64,000 nucleotides of DNA from Chitinophagaceae bacterium (GTDB taxonomy: Bacteria > Bacteroidota > Bacteroidia > Chitinophagales > Chitinophagaceae): the NCBI GenBank assembly GCA_019638595.1, contig JAHBTJ010000009.1:62001-126000 (forward strand), in the 5' to 3' direction. Shown in pieces: positions 16,084 to 23,788 of this stretch (its first letter is position 1; every line of letters begins with the position of its first letter). A program made the translations under genes and the position numbers. The notes beneath the pieces were generated by a model. That model ran no database searches and was not told the DNA's origin. It was given only the letters and a program-made list of their open reading frames with translations.

Positions 16084-16239
16084 CTAGATTTTAATACCAA
16101 CGCCTACGCCATCTCCACCACGTTCTTTGTGAAGCCAGCCCATCTCAAACCTCTTTTCTAATTCTTCTACTTTAAAGCTCTCCAGAAGCTTTTCGTCCGT
16201 CACTCTTTTTTCTTCCTTTTTTTCTGCTTTGTTTTCCAT
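16084..16239 (-). CDS. Putative RiPP precursor peptide, 51 residues
   Basis: A small minus-strand gene: ATG at 16239, TAG at 16084-16086. The peptide has a Lys/Glu-rich N-terminus (1-16), a predicted amphipathic helix with the phrase FKVEELEKRFEMGW (22-35), one Trp (W35), and a Gly/Val-rich tail GGDGVGVGIKI (41-51). It has no Cys and no signal peptide. This leader-plus-core look, an A-rich upstream stretch like other starts in the window, and the position at the head of an operon with a PqqD-domain protease argue for a ribosomally made, modified peptide precursor. W35 is a candidate prenylation site by analogy with ComX. Cleavage site and modification are not visible in the sequence. Confidence 0.75.
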   Translation of the reverse strand: MENKAEKKEEKRVTDEKLLESFKVEELEKRFEMGWLHKERGGDGVGVGIKI

Positions 16240-16870
16240 GTTTAAAATTTAAAACTTGCCTTTCTTTCGCCTCGGCAATTTTTCAGCGTCACGCAGTATT
16301 CCCGCTCCCGTGAACTCGGGTTTCATTTTATATATTATTTATTGTTCCTTCTTAGAGTATTTTAAACCTGATTTCCCTCTTTTCTTTCAATTAGGTATTC
16401 AGTTTCTTTCTTAAGCCTGTAATTGTCGCATTACAGATTGTGAGGTGGGGTTAATTCGTGGAATTTATATTAAGATAACTATGAAATGATCTATACCTCC
16501 CCAATTGTATAAGAACAAATAAAAACTGCTTATTTTTAGGGGGAGCTATATTCTTAGTTTCTAAACACTACTTTCCTTTGTAGAAATATAATGTGACGAA
16601 AAATTAGGTAATAACTTCAGTTGAGGTAAAAAAGAATGTGTTTTCATGCTATTATCTTTTGGTGTTCAAAATTTGAAAGGTTAATGCAATGTAAGAACTA
16701 TGTTATGCATTAAGCAAAAAAATATTTTAAAGCAACTTTATGAAATTCCGAAAGGAAATATAAAAACCTATTATTGTTGTTATCCTTCCGTTGATCAATG
16801 CAACCGCAGGCGGCTCTATTGCAACACCTGAAAGTGCTATGAACGGACAGGTATTTTATCTTCTTAACAG
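16240..16870. other. Non-coding stretch upstream of the peptide cassette
   Basis: No convincing gene is seen. It must contain the promoter of the minus-strand cassette, but I could not find a TAnnTTTG match in the right orientation. A short G+C-rich patch at 16261-16320 (33 of 60 bases G+C) stands out from the A+T-rich surroundings. It holds a 25-codon minus-strand open frame (16249-16326) rich in Arg/Lys near its end, which may be a relic or chance. TGTAAT/ATTACA (16423-16440) is a small hairpin. Confidence 0.4.
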
Positions 16871-17045
16871 ATGGAAATGAACCAACGATTTCAAATCATA
16901 TTCTTAGATGAAGCTTTTGAGTTCTTACAAAATTTGGAGCGAAAACATTATGAAAAAATACTTTAGAACATTCGTAAAGCACAAGCAGGAAACGACTCGA
17001 ACTTTTTAAAATGCTAACTGATGATATTGGGGAAACAATATTTTA
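16871..17045 (+). pseudogene. Broken HigB/Gp49-like toxin gene
   Basis: The frame from ATG 16871 begins like the phage Gp49/HigB-type RNase toxins (NQRFQIIFLDEAFEFLQNL). It is cut by an in-frame TAG at 16964-16966, continues recognisably (NIRKAQAGNDSNFLK), then needs a frame change to read KMLTDDI near 17009-17029, where the family has K-L-x-x-x-I-W-E-F-R. The remaining roughly 60 codons, including the rest of the catalytic half, are missing. It directly precedes an intact XRE antitoxin gene in the usual toxin-first order. Family assignment is from pattern only. Confidence 0.65.
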
Positions 17046-17070
17046 AGGAGAAATTTAAGGAGAAGAAAAA

Positions 17071-17361
17071 ATGAAAACATATACATTAAATGAAGTCCAG
17101 GATAAGCTTATCGGAAAAATCGGTACACCGGAACGTGATCGGTTTGAGTACGAACTTCAGATGGATATGATAGGAAAAGCTATCAGGCAAACACGTCATG
17201 AGCGTAATCTGACACAAGAAGAATTAGGAAAATTAATAGGCGTTCAGAAAGCGCAAATTTCAAGGCTTGAAAACAATGCCGGCAATGTAACAATGGATAC
17301 ACTATTAAAAGTGTTTACAGCCTTAAAAGCAAAAGTGAAATTGCAGGTAGAGTTCTCATGA
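17071..17361 (+). CDS. XRE-family HTH antitoxin, orphaned
   Basis: A 96-residue DNA-binding protein. The Cro/C1-type helix-turn-helix spans about 33-88: AIRQTRHERNLTQEELGKL, then VQKAQISRLENN. This architecture is typical of HigA-like antitoxins that neutralise Gp49-type toxins and repress their own operon. A strong GGAG ribosome-binding region (aaggagaag) precedes the ATG. The toxin gene upstream is broken, so this is probably an orphan that still acts as a DNA-binding repressor. It marks the outer edge of the A+T-rich insertion. Confidence 0.85.
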   Translation: MKTYTLNEVQDKLIGKIGTPERDRFEYELQMDMIGKAIRQTRHERNLTQEELGKLIGVQKAQISRLENNAGNVTMDTLLKVFTALKAKVKLQVEFS

Positions 17362-17435
17362 TAGCAAGGTTAGTTTGGGGAAATTGTAAAGATTTGGCTT
17401 ACATATAGAATATTACAACTATCACGGTTTCTATC

Positions 17436-18581
17436 CTACTTCCCCAGCACGTCTTCCAGCTTTTCATGCAATTCCGCTCCCCGCAAATTCTTCCCGATTA
17501 TCTTTCCCTGCGGGTCAAGCAACAGGTTTTGGGGAATAGACTGAATGCCATACAGTTTTGCCACAGCATTGTTCCAGAACTGGAGGTCGCTTACATGTGT
17601 CCAGGTAAGGTTATCCTCATGTATGGCTTTGATCCAGGCATCCTTCGCTCCCTGCCTGTCGAGTGATACGCCTAAAACAGTGAACCCCCTGTCTTTATAT
17701 TTATTGTATGCATTCACCACATTAGGGTTTTCCTGCCGGCAGGGGCCACACCAGCTTGCCCAAAAATCAACCAGCAGGTATTTGCCGCGAAGAGAAGACA
17801 GCTTAACAGGGTTATCCAGGGTATCGTTTTGAGTAAAATCTGTAGCTAATTGCCCGATCGCGGTGCGTTTGGTAATATCTATTCTTTCTTTCAGGGCTAC
17901 CGCGGAAGGATATTGTTTTACCTCCGGCGATAATATATTAAAAAGCGGCTCAACCTGATCTATGTCAATGTCTTGCCCTCCTGCATACTGGTTCAGGGCC
18001 ATAAGCGCTACCGGCGAAGATCCATTGTTTTTAATAAAAGGGATCAATACGGATTCCTTAATCGTTTTTTCCAGGGCTACTGCCTTTGTTTCAATCAGCC
18101 CCATGCTGTTCATATCGTTTACCTTTCTTGCCTCGGCGTATTGCTGGTAATAAAGCTGCATACTGTCGCTGAACGGACGGGTAAGCGTTTCAAACTTCTT
18201 ATAGGTTTCGTGGGCGGGAGCTCCTTTAACAGTTATGTTGGAAAAGGTGTCGATGTTAACAATATTGATTTTGCCCGGCTGCAAAAACAGGGTGGCAAAA
18301 TCGCGTGGAGCTACCCCGGGAGCTTCTGCCCCCTTGTATTTTGCCCTCAGCCTTGAAATAGTAGGCTCTTTTATTTCTCCTTTAAAAATGTATTTTCCCT
18401 TCTCTACTTTCACGCTGTCTATAACCCTGTTATTATCAGCTATATAATAAATATATACCCAGTCAACCGTATCTTTCATTTGCTTAAAGCTGCCTGTTAC
18501 CGTAAATGCCGGAGAGGGTCCGGACTGAGCCGGGGACAAAAATGGCAGGCATACAACAAAAATCCAAAGCGCTTTTTTCAT
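17436..18581 (-). CDS. TlpA-like thioredoxin-fold protein with DUF4369-type N-terminus
   Basis: A 381-residue exported protein. It has an N-terminal signal peptide (to about residue 19) and a beta-rich DUF4369-like domain (about 25-130) that begins with a domain phrase typical of Bacteroidota (FTVTGSFK). A helical linker leads to a C-terminal thioredoxin fold with the redox motif WCGPC (C278, C281). Such proteins act as periplasmic thiol-disulfide reductases, for example in cytochrome c maturation or disulfide reduction; the partner here is unknown. It stands alone on the minus strand, next to rny on the other strand. Confidence 0.88.
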   Translation of the reverse strand: MKKALWIFVVCLPFLSPAQSGPSPAFTVTGSFKQMKDTVDWVYIYYIADNNRVIDSVKVEKGKYIFKGEIKEPTISRLRAKYKGAEAPGVAPRDFATLFLQPGKINIVNIDTFSNITVKGAPAHETYKKFETLTRPFSDSMQLYYQQYAEARKVNDMNSMGLIETKAVALEKTIKESVLIPFIKNNGSSPVALMALNQYAGGQDIDIDQVEPLFNILSPEVKQYPSAVALKERIDITKRTAIGQLATDFTQNDTLDNPVKLSSLRGKYLLVDFWASWCGPCRQENPNVVNAYNKYKDRGFTVLGVSLDRQGAKDAWIKAIHEDNLTWTHVSDLQFWNNAVAKLYGIQSIPQNLLLDPQGKIIGKNLRGAELHEKLEDVLGK

Positions 18582-18773
18582 ACATTCATTTTAACGCCGC
18601 AATTTACTGAAAAATGCACCCATGCCTTATAATTTAACGGTTGGCCGGTATCCCGGCAGGCAAATTCATTCTTACACAATCGGCTTGTTTTGTATCTTCG
18701 GCCATTACAACTTACTATGATTACAAGGAGCATAGGAAGGAAAAAATAAAAGAACAGTTTAAATCAAAATTTC

Positions 18774-20339
18774 ATGGAACTGAATGTCTTGTCCATCATA
18801 ATACCCGTTGCCGCACTGATTATAGGGATAGTTGCGGGTAAAATCATTTTCGCCGCCAACACAAAAAAACAGGTTGAAGAAGCAGATTCGCAGGCGCAAA
18901 AAATAGTTTCCGACGCGCAAACAACGGCTGAAACACTGAAAAAGGAAAAAATACTGGAGGCTAAAGAGCAGATCGTACAATTACGGGCAGAGCACGATAA
19001 AGCGGTGCTGGAAAAGAACAAAAAGGTGAATGAGTCGGAAACAAGAGCACGTCAGAAAGAACAAAGCCTCACGCAAAAGATTGAGAACCTTGAACGGCAG
19101 GCGAAAGAAAACGATGCCATAAAAGAGAACCTGAACCGGCAGATTGAAGTGGTGAACCAGAAACGCACGGAACTGGAGAAGCACCAGGAGGAGCACATTC
19201 GCCGGCTGGAAAAAATTGCTGCTTTAACTGCCGACGAAGCAAAAGCACAGTTGCTGGAAACGCTGAAGCACGAAGCGCAAACCCAGGCGCTTACCATGCA
19301 GCAGGAGATTATTGAGGAAGCAAAGCTCAAAGCCAATAAAGAAGCCAGGAAGCTGGTGATCCAAACCATTCAGCGCACTGCTGCCGAACAAACCATTGAA
19401 AATACGGTTACCGTTTTTAACCTGGAAACCGATGAAATAAAAGGACAGATCATTGGGCGGGAGGGAAGAAATATTCGTGCTATTGAGGCCGCTACGGGGG
19501 TTGACCTTATTGTGGATGATACGCCTGAAGCGATCGTACTTTCTTCTTTCGACCCGTTGCGCAGGGAAGTGGCGCGCCTGGCCTTGCAAAGGCTGGTAAC
19601 CGACGGTCGTATACATCCGGCACGTATTGAGGAGGTGGTTGAAAAAACCCGCAAGCAACTGGAAGAACAGGTATTGGATATTGGTGAAAGAACGGTAATA
19701 GAGCTGGGTATACATGGTTTGCATAAAGAGCTGGTAAGGATGGTAGGGCGTATGCGCTTCCGTTCCTCTTACGGTCAGAACTTATTGATGCACAGCCGCG
19801 AAACCGCCAATCTATGTGCTACTATGGCGGCAGAGCTGGGGCTCAATCCTAAATTAGCCAAAAGGGCCGGGCTTTTACATGATATAGGAAAAGTGCCCGA
19901 TGAAGAAAGCGAACTGAGCCACGCATTGCTGGGTGCAAAGCTTGCCGAAAAATATGGTGAAAACCCTGCGGTGGTAAACGCTATAGGCGCCCACCACGAT
20001 GAAATGGAAATGCAATATGTTATTTCCCCCATTGTACAGGCCTGCGATGCCATTAGCGGCGCCCGTCCCGGCGCCCGCAGGGAGATCATGCAGCAATACC
20101 TGCAGCGTATTAAAGAGCTTGAAAACCTGGCATTAGCATACCCGGGAGTAGAAAAAGCATATGCTATACAGGCCGGCCGTGAGCTTAGGGTGATAGCGGA
20201 AGCTGATAAAATGAGTGATGCAGACAGTGAAAAGCTCAGCTTTGAAATAGCCCTGAAAATACAAACTGAAATGACCTATCCCGGGCAGATCAAAGTAACC
20301 GTGATCCGGGAAAAAAGAGCGGTGAATGTAGCGAGGTAG
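18774..20339 (+). CDS. rny: Ribonuclease Y
   Basis: A membrane-anchored endoribonuclease that starts bulk mRNA decay. At 521 residues it is full length. It has an N-terminal membrane helix ([20 protein letters not shown]), a long Glu/Lys/Gln-rich coiled coil (about 30-205), a KH RNA-binding domain ([19 protein letters not shown], near 222-240), and an HD hydrolase domain with the metal-binding LLHDIGK (H369, D370). The ATG at 18774 is preceded by A-rich sequence. A TATCTTCG element at about 18695 may be the promoter -7 box. Confidence 0.96.
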   Translation: MELNVLSIIIPVAALIIGIVAGKIIFAANTKKQVEEADSQAQKIVSDAQTTAETLKKEKILEAKEQIVQLRAEHDKAVLEKNKKVNESETRARQKEQSLTQKIENLERQAKENDAIKENLNRQIEVVNQKRTELEKHQEEHIRRLEKIAALTADEAKAQLLETLKHEAQTQALTMQQEIIEEAKLKANKEARKLVIQTIQRTAAEQTIENTVTVFNLETDEIKGQIIGREGRNIRAIEAATGVDLIVDDTPEAIVLSSFDPLRREVARLALQRLVTDGRIHPARIEEVVEKTRKQLEEQVLDIGERTVIELGIHGLHKELVRMVGRMRFRSSYGQNLLMHSRETANLCATMAAELGLNPKLAKRAGLLHDIGKVPDEESELSHALLGAKLAEKYGENPAVVNAIGAHHDEMEMQYVISPIVQACDAISGARPGARREIMQQYLQRIKELENLALAYPGVEKAYAIQAGRELRVIAEADKMSDADSEKLSFEIALKIQTEMTYPGQIKVTVIREKRAVNVAR

Positions 20340-20344
20340 CGGAT

Positions 20345-20480
20345 GGCTGTCAGCTATGGGCTATCGGTTGTTTCAAGTTACAGGTTACAAGTTGCAGGTT
20401 AACCATAAACAAAAAACCATACACTATAAATTAATTGTTGGGCTTAGATAGCTGTTGCCGATAGCTGATCGCTCACAGCC
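20345..20480. repeat. Inverted repeat pair flanking a tandem 14-mer
   Basis: A 23-base arm at 20345-20367 (starting GGCTGTCAGC) matches the reverse complement of 20458-20480 (ending CTCACAGCC) at 19 of 23 positions. Between them lies CAAGTTACAGGTTA (20374-20387), immediately repeated with one change as CAAGTTGCAGGTTA (20388-20401). It fills the gap between rny and rplS and resembles short dispersed intergenic elements of Bacteroidota rather than an insertion sequence. Confidence 0.6.
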
Positions 20481-20500
20481 CCAAGCAATTTCCAGAAACA

Positions 20501-20532
20501 TTTGGTATTTAAGTGCTGGCTTGTTACCTTTG
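20501..20532 (+). promoter_or_regulatory. Promoter of rplS
   Basis: TTTGG (20501-20505) and TACCTTTG (20525-20532), with 20 bases between TTTG and the -7 box, fit the Bacteroidota consensus. Transcription would start near 20538. This places the start codon at 20554 and rules out the longer open frame beginning at 20455. Confidence 0.75.
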
Positions 20533-20553
20533 CGTCCCTTAAAATTTGTAGTC

Positions 20554-20910
20554 ATGAACGCAGCAGTACAATTTGTTCACGAACAACTGACCCCTGGTAA
20601 ATCTTTCCCCAGCTTTAAGGCCGGCGATAATGTTACCGTTAATTATAAAGTTGTGGAAGGTAATAAAACCCGTATCCAGGGTTTTAAAGGAGATGTTATT
20701 AAACGCCAGGGCACTGGTCATACTGCAACTTTTACAGTGCGCAAAATATCTGATGGTGTAGGTGTAGAAAGAACATTCCCTTTGTTTTCCCCTAATATTG
20801 ATTCAGTTACGCTGAATAAAGTAGGTAAGGTGCGCCGTGCCAAGCTGTACTTTTTGCGTAGCCGCAGCGGTAAAAGCGCCAGGATTAAAGAAAAAAGGGC
20901 AGGTATTTAA
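20554..20910 (+). CDS. rplS: 50S ribosomal protein L19
   Basis: Sits at the 30S-50S interface. It is 118 residues from the ATG at 20554, which agrees with the family length and with the promoter just upstream. Upstream in-frame codons encode a non-conserved extension and were rejected. The conserved [16 protein letters not shown] and the C-terminal [20 protein letters not shown] block are intact. Monocistronic: its own promoter precedes it and a strong terminator follows. Confidence 0.97.
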   Translation: MNAAVQFVHEQLTPGKSFPSFKAGDNVTVNYKVVEGNKTRIQGFKGDVIKRQGTGHTATFTVRKISDGVGVERTFPLFSPNIDSVTLNKVGKVRRAKLYFLRSRSGKSARIKEKRAGI

Positions 20911-20932
20911 GATTTTTTATATCAACTGTGCG

Positions 20933-20966
20933 AACGGAAACCGGATAGCCTGGTTTCCGTTTGTTG
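20933..20966 (+). terminator. Terminator of rplS
   Basis: AACGGAAACC (20933-20942) pairs with GGTTTCCGTT (20952-20961), followed by a T-rich tail. It lies 22 bases after the rplS stop. Confidence 0.8.
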
Positions 20967-21002
20967 TTAAACGGGGGTTAAGTATGCCGGGTATTTTATA
21001 AA

Positions 21003-21035
21003 TTGGCTTACAAAACAATTAAAACTGTACCTTTG
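21003..21035 (+). promoter_or_regulatory. Promoter of the tatA gene
   Basis: TTGG (21003-21006) and TACCTTTG (21028-21035) are spaced as in Bacteroidota sigma-A promoters. The inferred start, at about 21041, lies roughly 20 bases before the ATG. Confidence 0.65.
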
Positions 21036-21061
21036 TTTACTCATCTTTAAATTTTTGTACG

Positions 21062-21286
21062 ATGTTGTCAAATTACAATTCTCTGTTGATATCAATGCCT
21101 GGTGGTACCGAGTGGGTTCTTATCATTCTTGCAGTGCTCATTCTTTTTGGCGGAAGAAAAATTCCTGAATTCATGCGCGGTATAGGAAAAGGTATCCGTG
21201 AATTTAACGATGCTAAAAGCAACGTGAAGAAGGAAATTGAAGAAGGGATGAGCGAAAAAGATACCAAGCAACAACAGCAGGCGTAA
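21062..21286 (+). CDS. tatA: Sec-independent protein translocase subunit TatA/E
   Basis: A 74-residue component of the twin-arginine export channel. It has a short periplasmic N-terminus, one membrane helix (EWVLIILAVLILFGGRKIPEF) with the FGGRKIPE hinge typical of the family, then an amphipathic helix and a charged Lys/Glu/Gln tail. No tatC or tatB gene is beside it. In Bacteroidota tatA is often unlinked from tatC. Confidence 0.92.
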   Translation: MLSNYNSLLISMPGGTEWVLIILAVLILFGGRKIPEFMRGIGKGIREFNDAKSNVKKEIEEGMSEKDTKQQQQA

Positions 21287-21318
21287 CGATTACTTGTTTT
21301 GAACAGAAAACAATATTT

Positions 21319-21361
21319 CTGCCGGCAGGTGTGAAGATTTTTTGCTTTGCGCTGCCGGCAG
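21319..21361. repeat. Paired CTGCCGGCAG palindromes
   Basis: Two copies of the self-complementary ten-mer CTGCCGGCAG (21319-21328 and 21352-21361) with T-rich sequence between and after. Together they can form a hairpin that may end the tatA and HAD-phosphatase transcripts, which converge here. Confidence 0.5.
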
Positions 21362-21401
21362 TATTATTTTATTAAGATATGTCTTTCCTATACCCTGCTC
21401 C

Positions 21402-22133
21402 TTACATTTCATCCCTTACCCATTTCCTGAATGAAGGAAAATAATGCATAGCTTCCAGTATCCCTTCTGTTCCTTCCGTTTTTGCCTGGTAAACATATTC
21501 TCTGTTTGCGGTAGCTTTTAATAATCCTTCTTCGGCATTGCCCACCACTACTCCTTTATAGCCGGCATTGAACAGCGAAAGATCATTGAAGGTATCTCCC
21601 GCGGTAAGCACTTCGTTAGAAGATAACTCCAGGTAATTCACCAAAGCCTTTAGGGTAGATCCTTTGTTAACGCCTCCGGGCAAAACATCTGCAAATTTTC
21701 CTGCCGAAATAATAAGATCGCACTCAATATCGCGCACTGCCTGCCGCAGGCTTCCCATATCAGTATTGCCATTAAAGAAAAAAGAACAACGCCTTTGCTG
21801 TGGCACCTGCTGCGGCTCAAGTCCATGTATGCCTGCAACCGCCTGCAGCACTTTTTCCTTCCCTACCCACCGGGCATCAATAGGCAACTGAAGCGCATCT
21901 ACCGGGCTCAGCGTATTGCCATGTAAAATAGTAGCGCCCACATCGCAAATAATATAATCGGGTCTCGGAACAGGCAGCTCATGTTCAAATAAAGGAAGAA
22001 TGCTTTCAACACCCCTGCCTGTTACAAAAACCAGCTTCAATGCAGGTTGTTGGCTTATGATAGTGTAAAGCTTTTGCCTGTATGGTAAATCGCCTGCTAA
22101 AAATGTTCCGTCAAGGTCGGTAGCCAGTAACAT
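21402..22133 (-). CDS. HAD-superfamily (type IIB) sugar-phosphate phosphatase
   Basis: A 243-residue cytosolic hydrolase. Motif I is DLDGTF (D6 nucleophile, D8 acid), motif II is in VFVTGR, a lysine appears in GVNKGST, and motif III/IV is AGDTFNDLSLF. The layout is like sucrose-6-phosphate or mannosyl-3-phosphoglycerate phosphatases (HAD-IIB, cap between motifs II and III). The exact substrate cannot be read from the sequence. It is monocistronic on the minus strand, converging with tatA. Confidence 0.85.
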   Translation of the reverse strand: MLLATDLDGTFLAGDLPYRQKLYTIISQQPALKLVFVTGRGVESILPLFEHELPVPRPDYIICDVGATILHGNTLSPVDALQLPIDARWVGKEKVLQAVAGIHGLEPQQVPQQRRCSFFFNGNTDMGSLRQAVRDIECDLIISAGKFADVLPGGVNKGSTLKALVNYLELSSNEVLTAGDTFNDLSLFNAGYKGVVVGNAEEGLLKATANREYVYQAKTEGTEGILEAMHYFPSFRKWVRDEM

Positions 22134-22305
22134 ATCGTCGAATGTTTTGTTCTATATGCAATAGAATGCCTGTGTAAAAATAAAAATACGTGTAAATTGT
22201 AAGTATGCCGATAGCTTTTAACGCTTATATATACCAAAATTGATATTAAACCGTTTTGTAACAAGGTAAATTACAATCTGAACAAAAGCTATAGAATACA
22301 ATAGT

Positions 22306-22467
22306 ATGAAAAAACTGATTTTCTATGCAGCATGTAGCCTTGTGTTCATGTCGTATATGTATGGATGTTCTCCCAAATACGGCTGCCCCGCCGATGGAAA
22401 AAGTGTAGGTGCTGAACGTATTCTCAGTGGAGAAAAAGCGCCCAAGGCTAAGTCGTTTAAGGATTAG
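22306..22467 (+). CDS. Small lipoprotein, 53 residues
   Basis: A short gene from ATG 22306 to TAG 22465-22467. The N-terminus is a signal peptide with Cys21 after YMYG, a plausible lipobox, followed by SPKYGCPADGK. The tail is charged and rich in Lys/Ala. It resembles the tiny lipoproteins common in Bacteroidota genomes, of unknown role. It lies 23 bases before the next small gene on the same strand, so they may share an mRNA. Confidence 0.7.
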   Translation: MKKLIFYAACSLVFMSYMYGCSPKYGCPADGKSVGAERILSGEKAPKAKSFKD

Positions 22468-22490
22468 TTTAACTTCTAAAATTAACCCAT

Positions 22491-22793
22491 ATGAACCTTA
22501 CCCTTCGTAACGATTACGGCTGTATAGAGGCCGTAATTGATGAAAACTGCGGTTTCGAAAAATTTTATGGGATTGCGGGTTTGTTAACAGATAAGCTGCA
22601 GGTAAACTTTACCAATAAAATTGACGACCTGGACACTTCCTATTGGGATTTTAATTTTAAAGGGCAAAAGCTTACACTGCATTATAATATCTACGACGGG
22701 GTATCTATATTCCCTGTGCGGCATAAAGACGCTGTTCCAAAAGACAATGAAGCGATAAAGGAACTGGCGCGGATACTGGAAAACCTGCAATAA
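22491..22793 (+). CDS. Conserved-looking small cytosolic protein of unknown function
   Basis: A 100-residue protein without signal or membrane segment. It is a mix of beta-strand phrases (DTSYWDFNFKGQKLTLHYN) and a C-terminal helix (NEAIKELARILENL). The pattern resembles the small DUF3630-like proteins of Bacteroidota, but I cannot confirm it. It follows the 53-residue lipoprotein gene closely. Confidence 0.7.
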   Translation: MNLTLRNDYGCIEAVIDENCGFEKFYGIAGLLTDKLQVNFTNKIDDLDTSYWDFNFKGQKLTLHYNIYDGVSIFPVRHKDAVPKDNEAIKELARILENLQ

Positions 22794-22829
22794 AATAACG
22801 GGTAGCGGCTTACGCTGCTTCGAAACCTG

Positions 22830-23759
22830 TCAATAGCGTTTCTCTTCTATAGATTCAAGTATATTGAAATAGCTCACATAGCGGTCTTCATGTATTTCGC
22901 CGTTTGCAACAGCTTCCTTTACCGCGCATCCGGGCTCACTGGTATGCAAACAGTTGTTGAACTGGCACTGCGATAAAAGGTTCCTCATCTCGGGATAATA
23001 ATGCGATAATTCCTGCTTTGAAATATCTACCAGTCCAAATTCCCTGATCCCCGGTGTGTCAATGATTCTTCCGCCCAACGGCAGGTCATACATTTCCGCG
23101 AATGTAGTAGTGTGCAGGCCTTTTCCGCTCCAGCCGCTTACTTCCTGCGTTTTAAGTGCAACCGAAGGCATCAGCCTGTTAATAAAAGAAGATTTACCAA
23201 CCCCTGAATGCCCGCTTATCAGCGTGGTTTTATTTGTAAAAATATCGTTTACAGCATCCAATCCTTCATTTTTCAAAAGGCTTATCAATAATACCTTATA
23301 ACCTATGGCTTCGTACATTTCTTTCCACTGCTCATACTTTTCCACTTCTTTTTTCCTGAACAGGTCTGATTTATTGAATAACAGGACCGCGGGAATATGA
23401 TACGCTTCGGCGGTGATCAAAAAACGGTCAATAAAGCCCTGCGATGTGCGCGGCTCCTTTAAAGTGCATAGCAGCAATATCTGGTCGATATTGGCAGCAA
23501 TGATGTGATGCAGGTGCTTATGCGATGGCGACTGGCGGTTGATGTAGTTTCGTCTTTTGTGGATATGCGTTATGATAGCGCTGCCGGCGGTATCTTCTTC
23601 CGGTTCAAAAGAAATAATATCTCCTACCGTAACGGGGTTAGTAGAAGTGATATCGCTATCAATTTTAAACTTTCCTTTTATACGCGCGTTGTATATTTCT
23701 CCTCCGGCTGTTTTTACAATATACCAGCTTCCTGTTGACTTATATACCAATCCTTCCAT
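22830..23759 (-). CDS. rsgA: Ribosome small subunit-dependent GTPase A
   Basis: A GTPase that checks late 30S subunit assembly. The circularly permuted GTPase order is visible: G4 (FNKSD) comes before G1 (SGHSGVGKSSFINRL) and G3 (DTPGIREFG). An N-terminal OB fold precedes it, and a C-terminal zinc knuckle (CQFNNCLHTSEPGC) follows. It is about 309 residues from the MEGLVYKS start; an ATG two codons earlier (23765) is also possible. It lies 29 bases from the hemH stop on the same strand, so it is probably co-transcribed with hemH. Confidence 0.95.
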   Translation of the reverse strand: MEGLVYKSTGSWYIVKTAGGEIYNARIKGKFKIDSDITSTNPVTVGDIISFEPEEDTAGSAIITHIHKRRNYINRQSPSHKHLHHIIAANIDQILLLCTLKEPRTSQGFIDRFLITAEAYHIPAVLLFNKSDLFRKKEVEKYEQWKEMYEAIGYKVLLISLLKNEGLDAVNDIFTNKTTLISGHSGVGKSSFINRLMPSVALKTQEVSGWSGKGLHTTTFAEMYDLPLGGRIIDTPGIREFGLVDISKQELSHYYPEMRNLLSQCQFNNCLHTSEPGCAVKEAVANGEIHEDRYVSYFNILESIEEKRY

Positions 23760-23788
23760 ATACATCAGGCATTATACCGCTAATATTT

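Noticed and set aside
16741..16870. Possible exported peptide upstream of the toxin remnant
   Set aside because: The frame has a stop after seven codons and no support for an internal start; treated as non-coding.
18764..20096. Several minus-strand frames over rny
   Set aside because: Shadow frames of the coiled-coil and HD-coding sequence; low-complexity Ser/Cys/Phe products.
20374..20401. Tandem 14-mers as a CRISPR start
   Set aside because: Only two copies with no spacer between them and no cas genes.
20455..20553. N-terminal extension of the rplS frame
   Set aside because: It spans the repeat arm and the promoter of rplS, and the added residues are not part of L19.
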